Shown piece after piece: positions 12,759-21,333 of a stretch of DNA of 64,000 nt. A model generated the notes under the pieces. The model was not told the DNA's origin. It was given only the letters and a program-made list of their open reading frames with translations, and ran no database searches. The position numbers and the translations under genes were made by a program. Position 1 is the stretch's first letter. Every line of letters begins with the position of its first letter. Source of the DNA: Hydractinia symbiolongicarpus (lineage: Eukaryota; Cnidaria; Hydrozoa; Anthoathecata; Hydractiniidae); the NCBI RefSeq assembly GCF_029227915.1, contig NC_079885.1, positions 13,525,001 through 13,589,000 on the forward strand, read 5' to 3'.

Positions 12759-13225
12759 TCTTTCGTCGTGAATGCGATCAAAGAGGACGACGTTAAGGTA
12801 CACGCGATAAAAGGGGATGGACATTGCTGTTGTATGCCATAGAATTTGCGATGCAGATGAAAGGCATGCTCGCCATTCCATCCATACAAGGAATAATTGA
12901 TATGATCCGATTGAAAAATATCGATTTCTACGCTGAATTCATCGGAGATATCGACATACTACATCAGTTTGATGAATTTGCGCACCAAAAACGATACGAT
13001 AGTGATATTGTGGACATGGTTCTACATGCTGCAAGTAACTGCTTACGTTTAGCAATCAATGTTTACGTAAAGTACGGCGAGGAATATGTTCTACTAAACT
13101 TAAATAAAATAGTGCCAAGGAGAACGCAGTCAAATGAGACCATCAACATTTTGAAATCTAGAGATCACTATGATTTTTTAGAATTTGGTAAATTCTTTGA
13201 ATATTTTCTGCAACCTAGATTCTAG
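12759..13225 (+). pseudogene. OTU-type cysteine protease-like gene, frameshifted
   Basis: After a good acceptor (CCACTTTTAG) the frame reads FVVNAIKEDDVKVHAIKGDGHC, which contains the OTU nucleophile motif GDGxC. Directly after the catalytic Cys the frame breaks; similarity resumes in another frame as LLYAIEFAMQMKGM and continues open to 13,225. Near its end the segment SRDHYDFLEF supplies the expected catalytic His region of OTU deubiquitinases. OTU proteases cleave ubiquitin chains; copies are often carried by transposons. Because of the break it cannot encode a full OTU domain as it stands, unless an intron or sequencing error hides the shift. Lies inside the 11.5-14.7 kb inverted-repeat element. 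Confidence 0.6.
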
Positions 13226-13335
13226 ATCTTTTTTCAAACAGAAAATCAAAAATGAAACACGAACGTAAAATTTTAAAAACCTGGGAATGAGGTTGTATAT
13301 TATGCTTTATTGCTTTTTATTTTATGGTTGTTGCA

Positions 13336-13842
13336 GTTACATTAAACCAAGCAATTGAAAGTGATGAGGCAGGTGAGTATTTGTACAAAGTTGCAACAGC
13401 AAAAAAGCAAAAATAAATATCCTAGCAGATTTTAACAAGGAAGCTAATCCGGGACGGAAGAAATCAAAATCCACTCAAAGAAGAAGGGTCCTGCTAATTT
13501 GAAATCAACGCCAATCCGTACGTCAATCCAGTGCAAGTAAATTCAACTACTAATGGTGGCGCATCAACAACAACAACTACTACAACTGCAACTTCAGCAA
13601 CTACCACATCTACTCCTACAGCAGCGAAAATATCTGCGAGTACAAATACACCTACAACTACAGGTATCACAAAGAATTTAGTAAATCAGCCTTCTCAACC
13701 TGCTCCTGCTCCACACTGTTACCAGCTGACATTGCTAAAATGTTGTCACAAGAACGTAACATGCTGTTATGGTTGTGGTGGACGATACGGAAAGCCTGAA
13801 GAACCAAATGATTTGATTTTAGTCCGAAGTCGAAGGAGTTAA
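13336..13842 (+). pseudogene. Downstream part of the OTU-element gene: micro-exon, Thr-rich linker, Cys-rich end
   Basis: A 36-nt segment between TTGCAG and GTGAGT (13,337-13,372) encodes LNQAIESDEA. Further on, NKEANPGRKKSKSTQ appears, then after a frame change an open stretch 13,531-13,842 with a run of Thr codons, and finally LTLLKCCHKNVTCCYGCGG followed by PEEPNDLILVRSRRS. The Cys-rich CCYGCGG plus PNDLILVR pattern looks like a zinc-binding C-terminus that I associate with transposon-borne proteins in cnidarians; I cannot name the family. Codon usage in the Thr run (ACA/ACT) looks like expanded simple repeats. Confidence 0.45.
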
Positions 13843-15069
13843 CTCAATTGGCCGACTTTACTCGCGTATCTAAAACAGTCTTGTTTTTCGAAATATGATT
13901 ATTTTTTTTCACGTTTCGTCAATATTAGTGCCGGATGACTTACGGCACATCTAAGTGCAAGGCACAAAACTCTTTGAAAATCAATCGGCATACTTTATAT
14001 ATTATTACATTTAAACTTTAAAATCTTTTGTTATACTTTTTATACATATACTTTACACTCTTTTGTTCACAAGATGAAGAACTTTAACTTTATAAAAACC
14101 CTAACACTGTTTGCCAGTGTGATATCAACAAAAAAATACTGCATTCATATTCTCCTCTTCGTTTAAAAAATGGTGTTCATGATTCATGACACAACGCTTT
14201 GTGTATGATATCAATTTTACCTTTCTTTTTTCTTTTTTTTACAATTTTTAATATTCTTTTTTACAGTTTCTGTTTTATTCTTTGTTCAACGTGTTTATAT
14301 TTTTGAAATACGTCTTGTGTATGATTTTTATTTTTCATCTTTTTTTAGAATTTCTGTTCATTCTTTGTTCAAACGTGTATATAACACACATTGGGAATGA
14401 CTACCATCGACTTATCATATTTTCCATCCAAACGGTCCTGATTTTACACATCCGATACACAGTCCCGCGAAACTCGTAAAATATTCATTTTCCAGAGTCC
14501 CGCGTCCCAGGTCCCGAGTCCCGCATCCCTATGCTATGCATGAGTGAGCATGGTCAGCGTTTTTTACTCATTTGATGTATGATATATCTGTGACGTCACA
14601 AGGTTTTTAGATACTTGGAAGCGAGGATTTTGCGTTTAAAATCAAAATCCTGTATTGAACCCTTCCCTACTTCTACTCTTGGCACAAAAGTTTGAGATCG
14701 CGAAAATAAAGTTTTCAAATTACATGAGTTTCGAATTATAGGAGTTTGACTTTTTTCGGCCGAATTTTGGTGGGGAAGTGTTAACGGGTTTACGGCGCTA
14801 ATAATTATCAATATTGTAACATCCTATGGAGTAAAACGAACCGTAGTATTTGAGAAATAACTTGCTATTTTCATGTGAAACAAGTGTTACAAATTTTTAT
14901 TATCAATTTTTCTCATAAAAGTCCATGATTTTGCTCTGTCTCCTATTAATCAATCTTCTATGGTTGATCTTATCGGACATTTGCAACAGCAGAATATCAA
15001 ATCTTGGATCGGTCTCAAACGTCAGTTTCTTCAGAGTCTCTATTGCGTCGTCAATTTCTTATTGCGTCG

Positions 15070-17175
15070 TCAATTTCTTATTACGACGGTGGGCGAAACT
15101 GGATCGTCATCAGGACAGTCATCCTTGTCATCATCAAAGATAGCATCAACATCAACAATTTCGACCTCTTTATACTCACTAACATTTTCCGCGACATACA
15201 ACGGACGTGATTCATTGCTCATAAGCTTTATGTCGAAATCCACAAGGAAGTCCGCATCTAAATCCTCAGGAGCCATGTCTAATCTGACCTTACGAAGTTG
15301 GTCTAAATCCAAATTCAGCTCATCCAAAACGTCACTTCCTTACTCATATTAGCACTTTCATCATCTAAATCATTGGTCATATTCTTGAATCATCGTCTAC
15401 AGCAGCTTTTCGAGCGCTTTTTGAAATTCCTGATTTTCGAAAACAGTTTACGTTTGTTGTTTTCGATACATCATCCCCAGCTGTCTTGAGCACCATCATG
15501 GCTTCTAGGATTGTTGTTTTTGACAGCTCTGTCTTCTTGTCTATCTTATGATCTTTTGAATGACAAGGGATCGGTATTTGGCCTTTAATGATCTAAAAAG
15601 AAAAAGGAAAAATTTGCATTTTAAAAACAAAGAAGTTTTGTTGGGAAGACAGCATTCAGAAACATTGATTCAGGAAAACCGTTAGAAAACTAACAAATTG
15701 CTTCATTTTCCGCATGTATTTCATTGAAAAATTTGTCACATTCTTATACTTTAATATCTATATAAAATTGTTAAAAAGGACACAAATTCAACTGTATCTT
15801 TAGAATCTCTAGATATTTTTCTTCTCCTTGAAATGAAATTGTGCACGGTATTTACAAGCCTTCTCCGTCTTCTAGATTGACCCTTTTCCCAGTGACAGTA
15901 ATATTAGCAATGTTCATTGGATTCGCTCGCAAAAAGTAAAAGATTGTTTTGGCATATCGACCAGTCTTTCCTCTTTTTAAATGGCCAACAAATTTTTCAT
16001 CTTTAGTTTCAGCGACAGCATATTTATCGATTTCATTTTTAGGTTCAGGTCGTGTTTGCAAACTTTTCCCCAGCACTGGTTTCCATTCACCCATGTAAGC
16101 ATGGTATCCTTTAATCATTGATTCACACTTAAACTCTCTAATGATCACCAATGAAATTACATAGTTTACTTTTCCCCACATATTTCGATACTTTTTACCA
16201 TATCTTTAATATGCACTGGCTGCATGCACTACCTTTGCGCTCATTCACACAACTATTTTGTGACTTTTGTTTTTTAGTAAAAAGTGAAGACCTGTAAGTG
16301 CTAATCAAAACATTCTACCTCTCATACATTGCAACGACTTCCCTGGCTATGTACAAGGATATTGAAAAAGCATTGCCAAATTAAATACAAACAAAAAAAA
16401 CATGTGAAAACATACCTGATAACCCCTTTGCTGTGTACAAAAGTTGTGTTGGGTGGTAAAAATTGCAAATTGACTGCCTTTAATCCTGTGAATTCCGGGT
16501 GAGCAGGACAATTGTCAACAACCAGAATAATTTTTCTGCCTTGCAAATCGAATTGACAGTCGAGCTCTCTTACCCACTTTTCATAAAGTAGTCCATCCAT
16601 CCATGATTTATTTTGAGGTCAGTATCGACAGGGAAGGTTGTGCACGTTCTTGAAGCATCGTGGCTTTGCAGACTTTCCTATCACGAACATCGGGAGTTTT
16701 CGACCAATAGCGTTGGACGCAGCCATACCAGTTAGGCGAACTTTGCTATGTTTTCCACCTACGCAACGTTTACCACGAAAATGTAAAGACTTGGAGGGCA
16801 GGAATTGGTAAAACAGACCAAATTCATCCGCATTTGATGCCGCAAAGTCTTCATATTGAAAAGCTTTTGCAAATTCTTGTGTTTTTTCTGACAAGAGTGG
16901 ACCATTGATTGGGATGTTGTTTCCGCGCATTGATTTAAACCAATTAAACAGAGCGTCATTTAATTTGTCGTATTTATCTGTTTTAAACTTCCGTTGCTGT
17001 TTCAAAGGGAATTTTCAAAAACTTTGATTATTTTCTCCTTATTTTTCTTCCAGGTTGCTAGTGTGCTAGTGGGAATATTGTATTCCTTGGCTACTTCTTT
17101 TTTCAAGCGCCCCTTTTCCAGATCTTTTAAAGCATTGTACTTCAAAGTCACCACAATTTTATGGGAACGTTTCAT
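15070..17175 (-). pseudogene. Tigger/pogo transposase relic
   Basis: Reading the minus strand: MKRSHKIVVTLKYNALK with EVAKEYNIPTSTLATWKKN (psq/CENP-B-type helix-turn-helix, 17,175-17,005); then the second DNA-binding region and DDE_1 start including NADEFGLFYQFLPSK and RLTGMAASNAIGRKLP (17,005-16,619); then KIILVVDNCPAHPEF and LQFLPPNTT with GVIR (16,600-16,430), the second catalytic Asp region. After an interruption, the C-terminal TILEAMMVLKTAGDDVSK and NCFRKSGISKSARKA occur around 15,560-15,430, and an acidic tail DIDDDK-like region at 15,327-15,070. Frameshifts occur near 17,003, 16,610 and in the tail, where a 19-bp duplication lies at about 15,049-15,086. Inactive. Confidence 0.75.
15830..16181 (-). 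pseudogene. HIRAN-like ORF embedded in the Tigger relic
   Basis: The minus-strand ORF contains ESMIKGYHAYMGEWKPVLG, RPEPKNEIDKYAVAETKD, KFVGHLKRGKTGRYAKTI and VTGKRVNLEDGEGL. This is the pattern of HIRAN-type small beta domains: N-x-x-D-x-x-A-V in the middle, then V-G-H-L. An in-frame TAA follows GEGL although similarity-like sequence (IPCTISFQG) continues, so the gene is broken. It lies between the DDE core and the NCFRKSG C-terminal part of the transposase on the same strand. HIRAN domains bind single-stranded DNA 3' ends in SNF2/HLTF proteins; here the role is unknown. Confidence 0.55.
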
Positions 17176-17450
17176 TGTTAAAAAGTTCGAATTCCACGAG
17201 AAAGTTCGATTATTGGAAAAATTCGAATTTCATTGAAACGTTTGATTGTTAAAAAATTTGAGTTTTAGAACTTTGAACGGACAAAAATTTGATCATGTAG
17301 TTCGAATTACATGATCAAATTTTGCTCACAGGACCAGTTCGAATTATAGGAGTTTTCTTATAAGGATTTTAGTGTAAACTCGGACGGGACCGGAGAATTC
17401 GTTTGATTTATATGATTATTCGAATTATAGGAGCTCAAATTACATGAGTT

Positions 17451-18136
17451 CAATTGTAATTTAAAACTTGCTTGTGAAAGGTCTCACAAAGTCAGCCAGG
17501 TTCTTGTGAAGTTTTAAATAGCGATAGAGGACCTTCTTGCATCTCCGATGATAAAGTTGCTGGGAAAAAGGTGAAGTTCACCACTACCAACAACAAGTAA
17601 TTTTAGCATACCCACTGGTAATAGTTCGCTTGCAACTTCAGGCTGAGCCCCTAAATATCGTATTCATCATCTGTTATTCCCCGAAATAAAATTGTTCTTA
17701 TGATACCGCCATCCACTTTTCCTAAATGCGTTTCAATTGCTGATTTAATTAGAACTGGTACATTGGTGGCCCCAAAAGAAGAAGAGAATATGTACAATTA
17801 ACTCTCGAGTCTTTCAATATATCCGAAAGATCGTGAACGAAAAAGACAATTTTTCACAAAGAGCTTGTGAAATGCATACTATGGAAACCGAGAAACTTGG
17901 GTGATTTAAATATGACACTTTTAATATGATATTTATTTTGTCATATACCACACTGATCCAGTAACAGTGGAAAAATATATAGATTTTTTAAATATATCAA
18001 TAATGATGGTAAAACTACTAAAAGTTTAGAAGACATTTATAATAAAGCTGGGACATTAAGTCATTTCATCTCTAGCTTAGACTCCTTCGGTATCTAAATT
18101 CCATTGAATAGCACGAACTAGATTGCGAGGAACAAC
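17451..18136. other. No recognised feature
   Basis: AT-rich sequence between the Tigger relic and the minisatellite. No ORF, RNA gene or transposon end was recognised. Confidence 0.4.
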
Positions 18137-18620
18137 CAGTATAGAAAGTGTTGCGGAGAGGTTGCCAAGGCAAAGGCATTAAGGAAAGGGCACGGCAATA
18201 TATTTAGCGTTGCACGGCAAAGGCAGGCAAGGAAACAGGGAGAGGAATCAGCAAGGCAGGGGTAGGCAAGACAGGGGTAGGCAAGGCATGGGAGGCACAG
18301 GCAAGGGCATAGCAGGCAGGCACCAGAAAAGGCATAGGAAAGGAAGGGATTTATTAAGAAAGGCAAGGAAAGGGAGCGACAAAGGCAGGCAAGAAAACAG
18401 GAAGAGGAATCAGCAAGGCAGGGGTAGGCAAGGCATGGGAGGCACAGACAAGGGCATAGTAAGCAGGCAACAGAAAAGACATAGAAAGGGAACGGCAAGA
18501 AAGGAACGGCAAGGCAGGGCCAGGCATTTAAATATACACTCCTTCCCCTTCTACAACTCGAAGATTACGTATATTTAATTAAGGTATTTTAAGGTCAATA
18601 TACAGAATTTTATCAATATA
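18137..18620. repeat. G-rich, strand-asymmetric GGCAAGG minisatellite element, copy 1
   Basis: Starts with TATAGAAAGTGTTGCGGAGAGG and contains two degenerate ~130-bp units built of GGCAAGG, GGCAGGGGTAGGCAAGG, GGAGGCACAGGCAAGGGC and CCAGAAAAGGCATAGG. The plus strand is almost C-poor. A second copy in the same orientation, with the same head and the same AT-rich tail (CAACTC.AAGATT, AGGTCAATATACAG), lies at 26,931-27,330. The ORFs seen on both strands are by-products of the short period. Confidence 0.8.
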
Positions 18621-18747
18621 ATACAACGGGGTTGTTGTAGGTTGTTTTTGTCGATTTAAATTAGTTATTTAAATACTATTGTATCTATCGACGTTAAATA
18701 AAGAGAAAATCAAAAATCAAAAATCAGGTGCAAGATAATGTTTTTCA

Positions 18748-18814
18748 TGCCCTGTCCAGGATTCGAACCTGGATCTCTCGTTTACGAGTGTCATAGCCAT
18801 TAGACTAACAAGGC
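18748..18814 (-). tRNA. tRNA-like sequence, probably a pseudo-tRNA or repeat head
   Basis: On the minus strand a 7-bp acceptor stem (GCCTTGT / ACAGGGC), box A-like TAGTCTAATGG, and a perfect T-arm CCAGGTTCGAATCCTGG (box B GGTTCGAATCC) are present. The anticodon region is only CTCGTAAACGAG, a self-complementary arm too short for a normal 7-nt loop, and the total is about 67 nt. Similar copies occur at 19,787 and 27,669 with shared upstream sequence, so this is more likely a repeat than a working tRNA. Confidence 0.5.
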
Positions 18815-19604
18815 GTAATAATTATGTAATTTTGTTAATTAAATATACTTAAATATTTACACTTGTGTCTAATAAAGTAAGTAATATTGATCATTATCCA
18901 TCAGTTTTTGACCTTTCGTATTAAAGGATCGTGTGTTTCAGGCTTAATCCCGAAGTTTGAGGTGAAATCAAGTAAGTTTATTAAAACAATTTTCCAGCAT
19001 GCAAAGGAACGAATATTATCAGAACAAACTACCACTTTATTCTTTATTATTCCATGAAATTAACGAGTCAAGAAATTAACGCAAATTACATTTAATTAAC
19101 GCGAATTTGAGAATATGCTAAATCACACGGAGCGAAAATTACGGTAACAGGCGATTTTATTTATTGTAAAAAAAGTCGGCAATTTACAGTATTTTAATCA
19201 ACGAGTCATGAAATTAAAAGTCTTTAAATTAACACGAATTTTGACAAACCGGTTTACACGCTTTTTTTATAAGAATATTGTTTTTTCGTTTCAGCCTCAG
19301 TATCCTTAGCTTTTTGACAAATCTCAGTTGAGCCTGGGTATATTCTTAGGATATTTCTAATTTTAACCCATTTCTCAGCCTCGATATTCTTATAATTATA
19401 TTCTTATAAAAAAGCGTGTAAAATCATAACTGGGTAATTTCATGGAATAAGGTAATTACGCACATTATATGCAGAATCTTGGAACAAAAACGCAAGACAC
19501 AAATAATATGACAAAACGCAAATTGTTTTATAATAGCTTAATAAAGAATTTTATAACCTAAAGTTATGCTTGCAAGACACAAATATAGGTGTTGGTGGTT
19601 TGAA

Positions 19605-19690
19605 TTGATGACAGATTTTAAGTCATCAATATACAAAAGAAAAAGCAGGGGCCCAACACAAATCCCTGCGGCAAAGGTAAAAAGTCAGGA
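19605..19690 (-). pseudogene. Scrap of LINE-type reverse transcriptase
   Basis: The minus strand reads PQGFVLGP and, after a one-base shift, LLFLLYIDDLKSVINS. This matches the conserved RT motif region PQGSxLGPxLFxxYINDL of non-LTR elements. Only about 30 residues remain; no other RT motif was found next to it. Confidence 0.6.
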
Positions 19691-19786
19691 TATATATATA
19701 TATATATACATCATAGTATACGGAATATAATATCCTTAATACTGCAATGTATAGCTATATGTGCAACATAATTAATGTTTTTCCTA

Positions 19787-19854
19787 GCCCTGTCCAGGAT
19801 TCGAACTTGGATCTCTCATTTATAAGAGTGTCATAGCCATTAGACCAACAGGGC
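19787..19854 (-). tRNA. tRNA-like sequence, second copy
   Basis: Minus strand: GCCCTGTTGGTCTAATGG at the 5' side, and TTCGAATCCTGGACAGGGC at the 3' side. The anticodon arm is CTCTT-ATAAAT-GAGAG with a six-base loop, and the T-stem carries a mismatch (CCAAG/CCTGG). Upstream sequence ATGTTTTTC is shared with the 18,748 copy. Likely a degenerate repeat rather than an expressed tRNA. Confidence 0.45.
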
Positions 19855-19859
19855 ATGAA

Positions 19860-21188
19860 TGCATATATACTTTTATAGTTGCACATTATAGCCACACATG
19901 TACAGAAAGTCTGACATATAAAAACATCATTTAGTTTTCTTTATACAAGTGTCTCAGAACTGCAATATTAACCACAACAGCAAAAAACAAATCAAAATAT
20001 AAAAATATATAACCAAAATGAGTCAAAACTTTGTACTCTCTGCACACCATATGTTACTTATGTTAACTTTTGAAGTTGTAGCTTCACGCCTGTCGTGGAC
20101 GACAGACGTCAGTCACTTTTTCCTCTTCTTCTACTTCATTTCTAGAGAGAGGAGGATGAGGGTTAGATCGAACTACAGTGACTATACTGTTTTCTGAGGC
20201 TTTATATATGGAGAATTTTTACTCACAAATTTTTATATGTCATGGTGCTTCTTTATTAGCAAAAACACAGTCTATTCTGGACACAATATTCTATATGGGT
20301 CAGTGACACATTTTATTTAGAACAAAACAAATCAGAAGATGCTACAAAACGTTACGAAGGATTTTTCTTATGCGAATTGGATGGCAAATTTGCAGGCGAA
20401 ATGTATTTGAGCATGCACATTTTTATTTGTGTTATTTTGCTTCGAAAAGTTTGCTTAACTGAAAAGTAGAAACAAGGTTCTTTTTTCATGTAAATATACA
20501 TCCTAACAAAGTTTTATCCTAACATAGAAAAAATAACAAAAGAAGTCTTAATTCAAAATATATATATACTCAATAAAATGCATAACTATAAATTCAAATA
20601 AAAGCTCAATGTTGTTCAATGTTTATATATATTTGAAGATTTTCTATGTTTCTATGTTATTTTTTCTGTTATTATATAGATGTTTGAAGATTTTCAGGAC
20701 ATGTTAATGATTGCACAAGAACCACTCCTTAGAAATTAAAAAAAATTGTTACTAGAAAATATGGATGTTGGTGTTAATCCTGATATATATATATAGAAAT
20801 AATTTCAGTTTCTATAACATGACTCGCACTAGTGTATAAAATTAATTTGAAGACACATGATCCTGTTGCTGTATTAGCGAAAGAGTAGTCTGTTTGGAAC
20901 GCCAAATAGTCTATGGGTCTACATTTTGTTTAGAATCCGACGACTACAAATTTATATACATGTTAAACAAAAATTGCATCCAGCACCGTGTTGCCCCAGT
21001 GGTAGCTAAATATTTACTCCTCTGGGTGTTTGGTGATGCCTCTTAATTTCTAGCTAGCTCCACAATCATATGACTCTCCTCCCCCTGCCCTCTCCCCAAC
21101 ACTTCTCTGTCATCCAATCTTGAAAAAAATTACCTTTGGTGTCGGTAACATGTGACCATGTCAATGTCTATATAAATATTGACAGGAA
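19860..21188. other. Noncoding AT-rich stretch left of the LTR element
   Basis: Contains several short TA-rich runs and weak internal similarity (for example two GATTTTCTATGTTTCTATG-like words near 20,640) but no gene, RNA or transposon end that I can support. Confidence 0.4.
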
Positions 21189-21193
21189 GTATT

Positions 21194-21296
21194 TAGAGAG
21201 TAATGAACATTGAACTGTTGTATTTATTGTTTATTGTTTGTTTTCAGATTCAACATTGCATACTAATAAATAAGCAAATGGTTTCATTCCTATCTA
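21194..21296 (+). repeat. 5' LTR
   Basis: 103 bp; differs from the 3' LTR at two positions (A/T near base 10, G/A in the TTTTCARATTC region). Termini TAGA...TCTA are short inverted repeats. No obvious TATA box; transcription signals cannot be placed. Confidence 0.9.
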
Positions 21297-21333
21297 TGTT
21301 GAATCTTTTAATCTTCAAGTGAAACGCCTCGAC

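Larger units (their letters stand above)
11532..14678. mobile_element. Inverted-repeat element carrying an OTU-like relic
   Basis: The left arm (about 11,532-11,715) and right arm (about 14,493-14,678) are inverted copies of about 180 bp: both contain GGGTTCAATACAGG at the outer side, AAACGCAAAATCCTCGCTTCC, GACGTCACAGATATATCATAC and AAAAAACGCTGACCATG. The outermost shared word is GAGTAGAA. I could not see a convincing target duplication, so superfamily is open (hAT-like by the GGGATGGG start only). The interior holds a frame-broken OTU-like gene and a Thr-rich/Cys-rich ORF, with no recognised transposase. Confidence 0.7.
14716..17450 (-). mobile_element. Decayed Tigger/pogo (Tc1/mariner superfamily) element
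   Basis: Minus-strand fragments of a pogo-type transposase run from 17,175 down to about 14,950. The word TCGAATTATAGGAG occurs at about 14,730, 17,338 and 17,419, with CAAATTACATGAG beside the outer ones, and probably marks terminal or subterminal repeats. However, the copies I see point the same way rather than being inverted, so the exact ends are uncertain and one terminus may be rearranged. Immediately left is the right arm of the OTU-carrying element. Confidence 0.6.

Noticed and set aside
15004-15352. Plus-strand ORFs opposite the Tigger acidic tail
   Set aside because: Shadows of the minus-strand transposase end, which has family-like motifs.
14716-17450. Clean terminal inverted repeats for the Tigger element
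   Set aside because: The TCGAATTATAGGAG words at both sides lie in the same orientation, so I could not define true ends.
18118-18578. ORFs of ~120 codons on both strands at 18.2 kb and 26.9 kb
   Set aside because: Low-complexity translations of the GGCAAGG minisatellite.
21319-21333. Upstream GTG as start of the LTR-element polyprotein
   Set aside because: Non-ATG start not needed in a eukaryote; the first ATG is at 21,334, 38 bp after the 5' LTR.
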